Shown here in pieces: positions 1 to 8,578 of a stretch of 64,000 nucleotides of DNA (the first letter of the stretch is position 1; each line of letters begins with the position of its first letter). This DNA comes from Bosea sp. 685 (lineage in GTDB: Bacteria; Pseudomonadota; Alphaproteobacteria; Rhizobiales; Beijerinckiaceae), in NCBI RefSeq assembly GCF_031884435.1, contig NZ_CP134779.1, positions 2,108,001 through 2,172,000 of the forward strand, in the 5' to 3' direction. Both the position numbers and the translations under genes were made by a program. The notes beneath the pieces were generated by a model, which worked only from the letters and a program-made list of their open reading frames with translations, was not told the origin of the DNA and ran no database searches.

Positions 1-405
1 CGTCAGCTTGTCGAGAACCTCCTGCTTGTCGGCCTCGTTGAGGTCCTCGAGGATGTAGACCGCGTCGTCGGTGTCGAGATCGCGCACGCCCTCGGCGACG
101 GTCTGCGCCGACAGCTCCTCGAGAATCTCCTCGCGGATGGCGTCGTCGACCTCGGTCAGGGCGGTGAAGTCGAAATCGGCGCCAAGCAGTGAGATCAGGC
201 GCGGGCGCTCCTCGGGGTCGAGCGCTTCCAGCACGGCGCCGAGATCGGCCTCGTGCATGTCGGCGACGATGGCGCGCAGCGTCGTCAGGTCCGAGAGTAG
301 GACAGCTTGCGAGAACTGCTCGATCAGCCCTGCGTCGATCGCGCCGTCCTCGTCGCGAATCGGGCGCTCCAGCACCGCGTCCTGAGCCGTTTGCGTGTCC
401 GCCAT
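1..405 (-). CDS. mgtE: Magnesium transporter MgtE, N-terminal part (runs off the left edge)
   Basis: The reverse-strand frame opens at an ATG (403-405) and stays open to the window edge, giving 135 residues. It is an acidic, helical segment with short repeated phrases such as EALDPEERPRLISLL and EDLNEADKQEVLDKL. These are typical of the cytosolic MgtE N domain, which senses Mg2+ ahead of the CBS and membrane domains; those later domains lie outside the window. A GGAG sits about 8 bases before the ATG. MgtE is a Mg2+-gated channel of the inner membrane. The assignment rests on the N domain only, so a related N-domain protein cannot be fully excluded. Confidence 0.8.
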   Translation of the reverse strand, partial: MADTQTAQDAVLERPIRDEDGAIDAGLIEQFSQAVLLSDLTTLRAIVADMHEADLGAVLEALDPEERPRLISLLGADFDFTALTEVDDAIREEILEELSAQTVAEGVRDLDTDDAVYILEDLNEADKQEVLDKLT

Positions 406-540
406 CGGTCCGGCTCCATGGTCTGAGGGATGGTTTGGATTCGAGGGAAGGGTGGCTGCTCTTGTGTCAGTGCGCTTGCGCTCTTGCAACGCAGCATGAC
501 CGTTTCACGGCACATTCCCAAAACGCGCCCGAAACACGAA

Positions 541-562
541 CGGCGACCCGCTAGGGTCGCCG
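541..562 (-). terminator. Hairpin terminator downstream of tRNA-Leu
   Basis: A perfect 9-bp stem (CGGCGACCC / GGGTCGCCG) with a 4-base loop lies 23 bases past the 3' end of the tRNA on the reverse strand. It is followed by a modestly T-rich stretch. It probably ends the tRNA transcript before mgtE. Confidence 0.6.
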
Positions 563-585
563 TTTATGGGGCTCTCGCCCAAATC

Positions 586-670
586 TGGTGCGGTCAAGAG
601 GACTCGAACCTCCACGGGTCTCCCCGCTACCACCTCAAGGTAGTGCGTCTACCAATTCCGCCATGACCGC
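586..670 (-). tRNA. tRNA-Leu (anticodon GAG)
   Basis: Read on the reverse strand, this 85-base sequence folds as a class II tRNA. The 7-bp acceptor stem GCGGTCA/TGACCGC is followed by A and an encoded CCA. The anticodon stem CTACC/GGTAG carries the loop TTGAGGT, so the anticodon is GAG (leucine, CUC/CUU). There is a long variable arm and a TTCGAGT T-loop. The D-arm is the usual leucine type. Confidence 0.97.
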
Positions 671-790
671 AGCGGCTCGAAAACTGCCGTGTGAACGCGG
701 CAACTCAGGAACGGCGCGGGTCTAGCAAATCGAATCCGCCGCCACAAGAGTGTTTCGTCAAGAATGCGTCATGGTTCGGTTTATCCCCTA

Positions 791-908
791 CAGCCCTCAT
801 CCTGAGGAGCCGCGAAGCGGCGTCTCGAAGGATGCTCCAGAAGGCTTCAGAGATAGCTGAAACATCCTTCGAGACGCGCTCCCAGGAGCGCTCCTCAGGA
901 TGAAGGCT
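791..908. repeat. Family A intergenic palindromic repeat, copy 1
   Basis: The outer arms CCTCATCCTGAGGAGC and GCTCCTCAGGATGAAGG are inverted, and the inner arms CGTCTCGAAGGATG and CATCCTTCGAGACG are also inverted. The same unit recurs at 59000-59109 and in short form at 51545-51603. It occupies most of the gap between the tRNA and the FliN-like gene. Confidence 0.85.
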
Positions 909-936
909 ATGGCGACGAGGAGAGGCGTGCGGCCGC

Positions 937-1206
937 TCAGGCCGCCTCGGCCACACTCTGGAGCGAGTAGACCGTCGGGCGCTTCAGCATCTGGGTGATC
1001 TCGACCGAGATCTTGGAACCGCTGACCACGACATTGCCCTTGGCGAAGGGGTGGTTGTTGGCGAGAATCTGGACTTCCTCGGTCTCGGTCGCGTTGAGCT
1101 CGATGATGGCGCCGCGGCCCATGCGCAGCAATTTGTAGATCGGCATCTGGGTCTGGCCCAGCACGACGGTGAGAATGACAGGAACGAGATCGAGATCAGC
1201 CTTCAA
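937..1206 (-). CDS. fliN: FliM/FliN-family (SpoA domain) motor switch-like protein
   Basis: The product has 89 residues and is essentially a lone SpoA (FliN C-terminal) domain. It shows the phrases VPVILTVVLGQTQMPIYKLLRMGRG, split here as VPVILTVVLG then QTQMPIYKLLRMGRG, followed by IIELN and FAKGNVVVSG. FliN forms the lower C-ring of the flagellar switch. The start is a TTG (1204-1206) preceded by GGAGG at 6-base spacing, which decides the start. No other flagellar gene is nearby. It faces away from lipB. It could be the main fliN or a spare SpoA protein; family membership is clear, the exact role is not. Confidence 0.8.
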   Translation of the reverse strand: MKADLDLVPVILTVVLGQTQMPIYKLLRMGRGAIIELNATETEEVQILANNHPFAKGNVVVSGSKISVEITQMLKRPTVYSLQSVAEAA

Positions 1207-1343
1207 GTCCTGCCTCCGAAACCCTACTTCAGAATTCTACCAACGAAACTTGCCTGCAGAGCTTGCCTGAGGGCCATTTTCGAGCGCAAGAGGCGCCTGC
1301 CGCTTCCGGTGAATGAACGTTGAACAAACAGGGTTAAGGCGAA

Positions 1344-2045
1344 GTGAAGACGCGCGAGGCGCTGGCGGTTTTGTTTGGGACAGAGGGCGAGGCCGGCCCT
1401 GTCGAATGGGTCGTGGCTGAGGGCCTGACCGGCTATGAGGCCGCCGTCGCCGAGATGGAGGCGCGTGTCGCGCTGATTGCCGACGGGCTTGCGCCCGAGC
1501 GCGTCTGGCTGGTCGAGCATCCGCCACTCTACACTGCCGGCACCTCGGCCAAGGATGAGGATCTGATCGCGCCCGAGCGCTTTCCGGTGCATCGCAGCGG
1601 CCGGGGCGGGCAGTTCACCTATCACGGCCCGGGCCAGCGCGTGGCCTATGTGATGCTCGACCTGAAGCGCCGCGACCCCGATCTCAGGCGTTTTGTGGCG
1701 GCGCTGGAGGCCTGGCTGATCGGCACGCTCGACGCCTTCAATGTCAGGGGCGAGCGGCGCGAGGACCGCGTCGGCGTCTGGGTGCGCCGGCCCGAGAAGC
1801 GGACAGGGGCCGAGGACAAGATCGCCGCGATCGGCATCCGGGTCCGGCGCTGGGTCTCGTTCCACGGCATCTCGCTGAATGTCGAGCCGGAGCTGGCGCA
1901 TTTCGACGGCATCGTGCCCTGCGGGGTCAGCGACCAGGGCGTAACCTCGCTGGTCGATCTCGGCCTGCCCGTGACGATGCCGGAGGTCGATTCGACCTTG
2001 CGCGCACAATTCGAGCGCATCTTTGGGCCGACCATCTTGGCATGA
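1344..2045 (+). CDS. lipB: Octanoyltransferase (lipoyl-protein biosynthesis)
   Basis: LipB moves the octanoyl group from acyl-carrier protein to lipoyl domains, the first step of lipoate assembly in the cytosol. The 233-residue product has the family's conserved [15 protein letters not shown] segment (residues about 84-98). The catalytic pair is a lysine in [10 protein letters not shown] (K159) and a cysteine in [14 protein letters not shown] (C193). The start is a GTG with AAGG upstream. Length and motifs are normal. The gene stands alone; lipA is not in the window. Confidence 0.95.
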   Translation: MKTREALAVLFGTEGEAGPVEWVVAEGLTGYEAAVAEMEARVALIADGLAPERVWLVEHPPLYTAGTSAKDEDLIAPERFPVHRSGRGGQFTYHGPGQRVAYVMLDLKRRDPDLRRFVAALEAWLIGTLDAFNVRGERREDRVGVWVRRPEKRTGAEDKIAAIGIRVRRWVSFHGISLNVEPELAHFDGIVPCGVSDQGVTSLVDLGLPVTMPEVDSTLRAQFERIFGPTILA

Positions 2046-2113
2046 CGCCCCGTTGGCAGCACCCGCGTAGCCGTTCATAAGGCTGATCCCAAGAACTGAC
2101 GAGGGAGCGCGAC

Positions 2114-3721
2114 GTGCCGGTCATCGAGAGCAAGGTCGATCTGGATTCGGCCGAGACGCGCGCCAATGCCGAGAACTGGGCCGCCCTGTGCAGCGAATTG
2201 CACGAGCGCCGCATGACGGCAGCACTCGGCGGCAACGCCAAATCGCGCGAGCGCCATACGGCGCGGGGAAAACTCCTGCCGCGTGAGCGTGTGCTGCGCC
2301 TGCTCGATCCCGGTTCCGCCTTCCTCGAGATCGGGGCGCTCGCCGCCTTCGATATGTACGACAAGGAGATCCATGGCGCCGGCATGATCGCCGGCATCGG
2401 GCGCGTTTCCGGCCGCGAATGCATGATCGTCTGCAACGACGCGACGATCAAAGGCGGCACCTATTATCCGATGACGGTGAAGAAGCATCTGCGCGCCCAG
2501 GAGATCGCGCGCGAGAACCGGCTTCCTTGCATCTATCTGGTCGATTCCGGCGGCGCCAACCTGCCGCACCAGACCGAGGTCTTTCCTGACCGCGAGCATT
2601 TCGGCCGGATCTTCTACAATCAGGCCAATCTCTCGGCCGAAGGCATTCCACAGGTCGCGGTGGTGATGGGCTCCTGCACCGCCGGCGGCGCCTATGTGCC
2701 GGCGATGTCGGACGAGACGATCATCGTCAAGAACCAGGGCACGATCTTCCTCGGCGGCCCGCCTTTGGTGAAAGCCGCGACCGGTGAGGTCGTCTCGGCG
2801 GAGGATCTCGGCGGCGCCGATGTCCATGCCCGCCTCTCCGGCGTCGCCGACCATTATGCCGGCGACGACACCCATGCGCTCGCCATCGCGCGCCGCATCG
2901 CCAGCAACCTCAACAGCGTCAAGCGGCCCGATATCGATATCGCCGAGTCGGTCGAACCGCTCTATCCGGTCGAGGAGCTGGAAGCCGTCGTCCCGACCGA
3001 TCTCAAGAAGCAATACGACATCCGCGAGGTCATCGCCCGGCTCGTCGATGGCTCGGAATTTGACGAGTTCAAGAAGCTCTACGGCACGACGCTGATCACC
3101 GGCTTTGCCCGCATCCACGGCATCCCGGTCGGCATCATCGCCAATAACGGCATCCTGTTCTCCGAGAGCGCGTTGAAGGGCGCGCATTTCATCGAGCTTT
3201 GCTGCCAGCGCCGGATTCCGCTGCTCTTCCTGCAAAACATCACCGGCTTCATGGTCGGCCGCGATTTCGAGACGCGCGGCATCGCCAAGGACGGGGCCAA
3301 GCTCGTGACGGCGGTGGCCTCGGCTCGCGTGCCGAAAATCACCGTGCTGGTCGGCGGCTCCTTCGGGGCCGGCAATTACGGCATGTGCGGGCGCGCTTAT
3401 TCGCCGCGCTTCCTCTTCACCTGGCCGAATTCGCGCATCTCGGTGATGGGCGGCGAGCAGGCGGCGAGCGTGCTCGCGACCGTGCGCCGCGACAATATCG
3501 AGGCCGAGGGCAAGAGCTGGACGGCGGACGAGGAAGAGGCCTTCAAGGCGCCGATCCGCTCGAAATATGAGGAGGAGGGCTCGCCCTATCACGCCACCGC
3601 CCGGCTCTGGGACGACGGCATCATCCTGCCCTCCGAGACGCGGCGCGTGCTGGCGCTGGCTTTCTCGGCCTGCCTCAACGCCGAAGTGCCGGAGACGAAG
3701 TTCGGCGTGTTCAGGATGTGA
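2114..3721 (+). CDS. mccB: Acyl-CoA carboxylase beta subunit, probably methylcrotonyl-CoA carboxylase carboxyltransferase
   Basis: The 535-residue carboxyltransferase contains the crotonase-type N and C halves. [16 protein letters not shown] lies near residue 190 and [20 protein letters not shown] near residue 415. This overall pattern is typical of the beta subunit that carboxylates 3-methylcrotonyl-CoA in leucine breakdown; propionyl- or geranyl-CoA as substrate is possible. The start is a GTG with GAGGGAG six bases upstream. Its biotin-carrying partner is at 8579-10564, on the same strand but separated by about 4.9 kb with an IS element and other genes. No isovaleryl-CoA dehydrogenase or HMG-CoA lyase gene is in the window. 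Confidence 0.88.
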   Translation: MPVIESKVDLDSAETRANAENWAALCSELHERRMTAALGGNAKSRERHTARGKLLPRERVLRLLDPGSAFLEIGALAAFDMYDKEIHGAGMIAGIGRVSGRECMIVCNDATIKGGTYYPMTVKKHLRAQEIARENRLPCIYLVDSGGANLPHQTEVFPDREHFGRIFYNQANLSAEGIPQVAVVMGSCTAGGAYVPAMSDETIIVKNQGTIFLGGPPLVKAATGEVVSAEDLGGADVHARLSGVADHYAGDDTHALAIARRIASNLNSVKRPDIDIAESVEPLYPVEELEAVVPTDLKKQYDIREVIARLVDGSEFDEFKKLYGTTLITGFARIHGIPVGIIANNGILFSESALKGAHFIELCCQRRIPLLFLQNITGFMVGRDFETRGIAKDGAKLVTAVASARVPKITVLVGGSFGAGNYGMCGRAYSPRFLFTWPNSRISVMGGEQAASVLATVRRDNIEAEGKSWTADEEEAFKAPIRSKYEEEGSPYHATARLWDDGIILPSETRRVLALAFSACLNAEVPETKFGVFRM

Positions 3722-3743
3722 GGGCCGGTTTGGAACCGCCACT

Positions 3744-3893
3744 GGCATTCCGGGGCTTCGCGTCAGCGAAGAGCCCGGAACCCAGAGCCGATGCCGGTTC
3801 TCCATAATGCGCTCGCATGGTGAGCTTCACTGATCGAGCGCATCGGTTTTGGGTTCCGGGCTCAGGCCTGCGGCCTGCCCCGGAATGACGGGA
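3744..3893. repeat. Family B palindromic repeat, divergent copy
   Basis: Outer arms GCATTCCGGGGC and GCCCCGGAATGAC are inverted, and inner GAACCCAGAGCCGATG pairs with CATCGGTTTTGGGTTC. It lies just after mccB. Better-conserved members of the family are at 33699, 50332, 53191 and 56231. Confidence 0.7.
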
Positions 3894-4011
3894 TGGTTTG
3901 GAGGAAAGACGATCAGCGCTACTCCGTCTTTCCCTTCTCCGTCAGCGCTGTGCGCTGCCATCTTGTTCCGCGAGGGGAGAAGTGCGCGTTTCCGAAGGGC
4001 CGCGACGCCTC

Positions 4012-4027
4012 TTCCCTTCTCCCGGAT
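4012..4027. repeat. Left fragment of a family C palindrome split by the IS element
   Basis: This is the 5' arm CTTCTCCC (4016-4023) followed by GGAT (4024-4027). The matching arm GGGAGAAG resumes at 5175 after the IS. Family C copies elsewhere (33044, 57904) have this hairpin uninterrupted. Confidence 0.8.
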
Positions 4028-5170
4028 GGATTCCTCTGCGAAACGCGGCTGAGGACTGATATTTTGACGGCGGATTGTTCGCCTGTGACGGGCGGTCTTC
4101 AGCGGTTGGCTTGGAGAGCTCGCAGTCGACCTGGTTCAGCCGCCTGCGATGATGGTGGCGCGCCGGAGATTGTAGACGGTTGCGAAGGCAATCAGGTCTG
4201 CGGTGTTGGCGACGAACGAGTGGCATCGCGTCCGGGCTTTGCCATAGAGGCGCTTCATGGCGCTGAAGACAGCTTCGACGGGAGCGCGGCGGCGCGCGAT
4301 CAGGGCGTTGCGGCGCTGCAGCCAGCGCGGCAGGACAGCGATGTGCTTGTGCCGGCGATGCATGATCCGGTCCTTGATGCCCAAGGCCTTCAGGGCGGCG
4401 CGCTGGGCCTTGCTCTCATAGCCGCGATCGGCATAGACGGCGGCCTCGTCGCCGCTGACGAGCCCTGGGGCCATCTCGACGTCCTGTATCCGCGCCGAGG
4501 TCACGAGCGCCGTGCGGATCAGGCCCGAGCCCTCGTCGACGCCGACATGCAGCTTGTAGCCGAAATGGGCCTTGCCGTTCTTCTTGCCCCAGTCGGCGCC
4601 GGGTTCACGGGGGTGGCCCTTGCCCAGCCCGGCTTCGCGTGACGGGGCAGCATGCGTCGCCTGAACGATTGTGGCGTCGAGCAATGTGCCCTTCTTCAGG
4701 ATCAGACCCTTGGCCGAGAGCTGCGCGCCGATCTCGGCAAAGCAGGCCTCGAGCACGCCCGCCTGCGCTGCCGCCAGCCGAAAGCGGCACAAGGTCGTCT
4801 CGTCGGGCGTGCCGCCATCGAGCGCAAACCCGCAGAAACGTCGAAACGACAGCCGGTCCAGCAGCGCCTCCTCCAGGCCGGGATCCGACAAATCGTAAAG
4901 CGCCTGCAGATAGAGCGCCTTGAGCATCGCAAGCGGCGCGTAAGGCGGCCTGCCCGTCTCAGCCTGGCGCAGCTTGCCGGCCAAGGGCGCCAGCCGATCC
5001 CACGCGATCAGCCCATCGATCTTCGCAAGCTTCGCGTTCGCACCCAGGCGTGGGTCCAAAAACGCCTCAGCCAAAGACATCTGATCCGACATGCCGATCA
5101 CCCCGCCGCACCCGAGCGAAGTGAATCAGCAATCAAACCTCAACGCCAGGGCCCTTTCGCAGAGAAATCC
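4028..5170 (-). mobile_element. IS5-family insertion sequence, complete
   Basis: The terminal inverted repeats start GGATTCCTCTGCGAAA (left) and GGATTTCTCTGCGAAA (right, read inward), with one mismatch. One transposase gene fills most of the 1143 bp. Flanking GGAT at 4024-4027 and 5171-5174 is a 4-bp target duplication. If the ends are taken as ATTYCTCTGCG instead, the duplication reads CCGGATGG (8 bp); both readings restore the same empty site. The intact ends, intact gene and exact duplication suggest a recent insertion. Confidence 0.85.
4136..5101 (-). CDS. IS5-family DDE transposase
   Basis: The 321-residue transposase has an N-terminal region of the DUF772 kind (residues about 10-90, with RPPYAPLAMLKALYLQ) and a DDE catalytic core. 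Visible acidic residues are D in LLDATIV, D in YADRGYES, and E in RAPVEAVFSAMKR. It catalyses excision and insertion of the surrounding IS. The frame is unbroken over the normal length for the family, so the enzyme may be active. It lies opposite to the carboxylase genes. Confidence 0.95.
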   Translation of the reverse strand: MIGMSDQMSLAEAFLDPRLGANAKLAKIDGLIAWDRLAPLAGKLRQAETGRPPYAPLAMLKALYLQALYDLSDPGLEEALLDRLSFRRFCGFALDGGTPDETTLCRFRLAAAQAGVLEACFAEIGAQLSAKGLILKKGTLLDATIVQATHAAPSREAGLGKGHPREPGADWGKKNGKAHFGYKLHVGVDEGSGLIRTALVTSARIQDVEMAPGLVSGDEAAVYADRGYESKAQRAALKALGIKDRIMHRRHKHIAVLPRWLQRRNALIARRRAPVEAVFSAMKRLYGKARTRCHSFVANTADLIAFATVYNLRRATIIAGG

Positions 5171-5300
5171 GGATGGGAGAAGGTGGCGCGGAGCGCCGGA
5201 TGAGGGTGTGCCCTCTCAGTAGGAGGCGCTGCGGCTCCGTCGCGCCTCAATGACTACCGGCACACCCTCATCCCTGCCCTTCTCCCATCCGGGAGAAGGG
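5171..5300. repeat. Right part of the IS-interrupted family C repeat
   Basis: Resumes with GGAT GGGAGAAG and continues with the typical GTGGCGCGGAGCGCCGGATGAG type segment (arms GGCGC/GCGCC). The closing arm CCTCATCCCTGCCCTTCTCCC ends in its own hairpin CTTCTCCCATCCGGGAGAAG. Together with 4012-4027 it reconstitutes one family C element of about 145 bp. Confidence 0.75.
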
Positions 5301-5362
5301 TTCCCCGCGCCCTTTCCGTCCTGCTCGCCCTTATCTCGAGCATCCACGTCTTGAACGCACAC

Positions 5363-5983
5363 CTAGACGATATCGACCGGCGCTTGGTCGACCAGCGACA
5401 AGCGCCCCACGATCGTTCCAGGTGTGAGAATTGCGCCTGGTGCGATCACGGCATTGGCTCCGATTTTCACTCTGTCGCCGACCACAGCACCGAATTTGCC
5501 GACGCCCGTATCGATCCGCCCTTCCTTATACAGGAACGATATCGCGCTATCGGGCCACTCGTTTCGGTGATTTGCGATGACGGCGCCTGCTTCCAGATTC
5601 ACATCGCTCCCCAGCAGGCTGTCGCCGACAAAGTTGAAATGGGCGAGCCTTGAGCCTGCGAACACAAAGGACGATTTCAGCTCGGTACCCGGCCCGAGGA
5701 TGCAATCCGCTTCGAGCCAGCAGCCACCACGCAGCAAGGCTCCCGCTCCCACGAAGCAGCCCGGTCCGATAATAGCGGGTCCTTTGATCGCCGCTGCCGG
5801 GTCGACGATCGCAGAGGCGTGAAGGGCGATGCCGGCCGTCACCGAATAATCATCGCCGAGCTGACCCAGCAGTCGCTCGATAAACTGGGGCGAGCCAGCC
5901 GTCAGCTCCCACGGCTTGAGGTCACGGAATTGCCCAAGTGGAGACGAGCTGAACCGGCCAATCTGGTCGACGATGAGCGGCAT
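5363..5983 (-). CDS. Left-handed beta-helix (hexapeptide repeat) transferase-like protein
   Basis: The 206-residue product has an N-terminal segment of about 70 residues and then many isoleucine-rich hexapeptide turns (HASAIVDPAAAIKGPAIIG, then KIGANAVIAPGAILTPGTIVG). This is the LbetaH fold seen in GlmU C-termini and related acyl- or nucleotidyl-transferase proteins. The phrase LGSDVNLEAGAVIANHRNE matches the loop typical of GlmU-like helices. No N-terminal nucleotidyltransferase Rossmann domain is present. I chose the ATG at 5981-5983 because the homology-like part starts there; an upstream ATG in frame adds 39 unlikely residues. The substrate is unknown. Confidence 0.75.
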   Translation of the reverse strand: MPLIVDQIGRFSSSPLGQFRDLKPWELTAGSPQFIERLLGQLGDDYSVTAGIALHASAIVDPAAAIKGPAIIGPGCFVGAGALLRGGCWLEADCILGPGTELKSSFVFAGSRLAHFNFVGDSLLGSDVNLEAGAVIANHRNEWPDSAISFLYKEGRIDTGVGKFGAVVGDRVKIGANAVIAPGAILTPGTIVGRLSLVDQAPVDIV

Positions 5984-6114
5984 GTGGATTCCCGACGAGG
6001 CCCTGCATCGTGATCGAGGTCGAACGGAGCCGCAATCCGCCCATGGCGGTCCCTCAGCCCGATTGCCCTCAACCGCTCCATATTCGAGCCGCGCTGTCAT
6101 TCCGGGCCGAGCGC

Positions 6115-6507
6115 CTATTTTGGCTTGAGCAGGTAAGTGGCGATGGCAACAAGCTGTGGCGGCTGAGGATTATTCGCAGCAACAAATGCATTTAAATTGA
6201 TGTTCAAGCTTCCCAGGCGACAATCCGCATTGTTGAATCTCTCTGAGAGTACCGAGCATTCCCGCTGTGCCTGCGTATAAAGGGACTTTCTTGCCGCTTC
6301 CAGCATGGCGATATCGGATTCGCTATCGTTCGATACGGGCTGAATCGCGGACCGAAAACTGACTTGGATGCGGATTTGTTTTTCCGCCCCATACGCCTGG
6401 GTAAATTCCTGCCCTGCCTGTGGCAAGGTATACTGAAAGGTTTGTGCAATTGAGTTTGAGGCAGAGAGCATCAGCGAAATGACCACAGGAATACTGGTCC
6501 GCAGCAT
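6115..6507 (-). CDS. Small secreted protein of unknown function
   Basis: I do not recognise this 130-residue protein. It opens with a clear Sec signal peptide (MLRTSIPVVISLMLSASNSIA, cut before QTF), then a mixed soluble domain with two cysteines about 21 residues apart (ECSVLSERF and ADCRLGS) that could pair in the periplasm. GAGGGGG lies 9 bases upstream of the ATG at 6505-6507, which decides the start against longer reading. It lies on the same strand as the beta-helix gene, about 130 bases upstream of it, and could be co-transcribed. Confidence 0.6.
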   Translation of the reverse strand: MLRTSIPVVISLMLSASNSIAQTFQYTLPQAGQEFTQAYGAEKQIRIQVSFRSAIQPVSNDSESDIAMLEAARKSLYTQAQRECSVLSERFNNADCRLGSLNINLNAFVAANNPQPPQLVAIATYLLKPK

Positions 6508-6699
6508 GGCGAATTTCCCCCTCGGCATAAGCGCCTGATCAGTATGATTGGCTGCTGCGATTTCGATCCAGGAATTTGGCCGTTTTCGTGAAGCTTTTGC
6601 GGCTTTTCGCGTATGGGCTCCCACCCAACGCTGATCTGCCCTCGACGTTCTGGAAGGCGCTGCCAAGGTGCCACTTGTTCCAACCGCCCCACCTTCAGT

Positions 6700-6778
6700 C
6701 GTGATTGCGAGCGTGAGCCGAAGCAATCCAGGAGGTTCGCGCCACGGCCCTGGATTGCTTCGCTGCGCTCGCAATGAC
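6700..6778. repeat. Family F palindromic repeat
   Basis: GTGATTGCGAGCG...CGAAGCAATCCAG is followed after 17 bases by its inverse CTGGATTGCTTCG...CGCTCGCAATGAC, forming one large stem. It sits in the 433-bp gap 6508-6940, where I see no other gene or signal. Confidence 0.8.
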
Positions 6779-6940
6779 CCTCGAGGCCAGCCTTCACCCC
6801 GCTACAAAGGCCTCATGTACGCCGGCCAATAGCGGAATGCGCGTCTGCCCTGCATCGCTCCCTCTTCCGTATGCTGCATCCTGCTCTATGGTCGCGGCCG
6901 CCTTCAAACGGTTGAACTGAGAAAAAACGCGAGGATACGC

Positions 6941-7702
6941 ATGTCTGGGCATAACAAGGTCGCCATCATCACCGGAGCGGGTTCGGGCGTCGGTCGCGCG
7001 GTCGCGCTGGCCTTCCTGAAGGACGGCTATCGCACGGTCCTGGCCGGGCGCAGGGCGGACGCACTGGCGGAGACGATCAAGCTCTCGGGCGTGTCCGCCG
7101 AGCAGGCGCTTGCCGTGCCCACCGACGTCACCGACCAGGCTTCGGTGCAGAACCTGTTCGCCCAGACCAAGGCGGCTTTCGGGCGGCTCGACGTGCTGTT
7201 CAACAATGCCGGCGTCAATGCGCCCGGCGGCATCCTGCTGGAAGACCTCTCGCTCGAGCAGTGGCAGGCGGTGGTCGACACCAACCTGACCGGGCCGTTC
7301 CTGTGCACGCAGGAGGCCTTCAAGCTGATGAAGGCACAGGAGCCCAAGGGCGGGCGCATCATCAACAATGGCTCGATTTCGGCCTATGCGCCGCGGCCGA
7401 ACTCGATCGCCTATACCGCGACCAAGCACGCCATCACCGGCCTGACCAAGACCTCCTCGCTCGACGGGCGCAAATACGACATCGCGGTGGGCCAGGTCGA
7501 TATCGGCAATGCGCTGACCGAGATGGCGCAGCGCATGACGCAAGGCGTGCCGCAGGCGGATGGCTCGATCAAGATCGAGCAGGTCATGGACGTGAACCAT
7601 GTCGCGACCTCGGTGCTGCACATGGCGAGCCTGCCGATCGAGGCGAATGTGCAGTTCATGACGGTGATGGCGTCGAAGATGCCTTTCGTCGGGCGCGGGT
7701 GA
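6941..7702 (+). CDS. Short-chain dehydrogenase/reductase (SDR), classical type
   Basis: The 253-residue Rossmann-fold oxidoreductase has the cofactor loop [10 protein letters not shown] (about residues 12-21), NNAG at about 88-91, and the catalytic Ser and YTATK (Tyr and Lys) near 150-165. An Arg-Arg after the second strand (AGRRAD) suggests a preference for NADP(H). The start follows GAGG with good spacing. The substrate cannot be read from the sequence. It lies between the two carboxylase subunit genes on the same strand and might be part of the same ancestral transcription unit. Confidence 0.85.
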   Translation: MSGHNKVAIITGAGSGVGRAVALAFLKDGYRTVLAGRRADALAETIKLSGVSAEQALAVPTDVTDQASVQNLFAQTKAAFGRLDVLFNNAGVNAPGGILLEDLSLEQWQAVVDTNLTGPFLCTQEAFKLMKAQEPKGGRIINNGSISAYAPRPNSIAYTATKHAITGLTKTSSLDGRKYDIAVGQVDIGNALTEMAQRMTQGVPQADGSIKIEQVMDVNHVATSVLHMASLPIEANVQFMTVMASKMPFVGRG

Positions 7703-7740
7703 GGACACGCTGCGGAGCGGGGCGCGGAGCGGAGCCTTAA

Positions 7741-7899
7741 CCGTCATGGTCGGGCTTGTCCCGACCATCCACGTCTTGCGACGCAGGCCGGATGCGTGAC
7801 AGGTGAGGTGTTTGCTCCGGAGTGCTCAGCTTGCCATCCGTCGGTTCACCTCAGACGTCGGAAGACGTGGATGGTCGGGACAAGCCCGACCATGACGAG
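7741..7899. repeat. Family D palindromic repeat
   Basis: CGTCATGGTCGGGCTTGTCC, then CGACCATCCACGTCTT, recurs inverted at the right end as ACGTGGATGGTCGGGACAAG then CCCGACCATGACG. A second copy is at 57971-58113 and a partial one at 61636-61662. Confidence 0.85.
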
Positions 7900-7917
7900 G
7901 AGGGGGGCGCCGGGGCC

Positions 7918-8550
7918 GTGAGCGCCGCCATCGCCCGCGCCTATACCCGCACCATCTGGGGCATCGCGCTCGGCATCCTGGTGTTCGCGTCGGGCGTCGT
8001 CGCCTGGGCGCTTGCCGCAGGTAATGCGCAATTGTTCAAGGACGGCGTCGACTGGGTTTATGACGTCGCGCTTTACGGTATCGCGGCGCTGGTCTTCGGC
8101 CGCGACGGGCGGGCGGAAAAGCTCGCCGCGCTCGCTATCGGCGCGGTAATGGCGGTGGCGGGCTTTCACACGCTCTACGACCTCTGGGACAAGATCGCGC
8201 GCCCGCGCCCGATCGATCTCTGGGCGCTGGAATTCTCCGCCGCGAGCGCGGTCATCGTCGCCGTCTTGATCGTCGGCCTGCTCTGGCGCTTCCGGGGCGA
8301 GGACAACCCGGTGATCAAGGCGACCTGGCTATCCTCCCGCAACGATGTGATCTCGACCACGGGCTTTGCCGTGATGGGGCTGTTCGCGCGATTGGCGCCC
8401 GTGCGCTGGCCGGAATATCTGTTCGATCTCTTCGTCGCAGGCCTGTGCTTCCAGGCGACATGGGCGATCTGGCGCTCGGTGCGCCGGCTCGAAGCCGCGA
8501 AGCCGGATTTGCAGAACAAGGCGGCGACAGGGGCGATCTCCCGGCTATAA
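7918..8550 (+). CDS. Cation-diffusion-facilitator-like membrane protein lacking the cytosolic domain
   Basis: The 210-residue protein has about five to six membrane segments in the order of a CDF transporter domain. The second segment carries DGVDWVYD, with D45 and D49 in the DxxxD spacing of the CDF metal site. The matching HxxxD of the fifth segment reads SxxxD (S139, D143, in LSSRNDVIST). The C-terminal metallochaperone-like domain is absent. I chose the GTG at 7918 because AGGAGGGGGG lies just upstream; a longer frame from 7822 runs through the repeat. It may transport cations with a changed specificity or have lost transport. It precedes mccA by 28 bases. Confidence 0.7.
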   Translation: MSAAIARAYTRTIWGIALGILVFASGVVAWALAAGNAQLFKDGVDWVYDVALYGIAALVFGRDGRAEKLAALAIGAVMAVAGFHTLYDLWDKIARPRPIDLWALEFSAASAVIVAVLIVGLLWRFRGEDNPVIKATWLSSRNDVISTTGFAVMGLFARLAPVRWPEYLFDLFVAGLCFQATWAIWRSVRRLEAAKPDLQNKAATGAISRL

Positions 8551-8578
8551 AGGCGGCACCTGTTCGAGGATGTCGCTC

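Noticed and set aside
7822..7917. Upstream extension of the CDF-like gene
   Set aside because: The extra 32 codons lie in the family D repeat. A strong ribosome site precedes the GTG at 7918.
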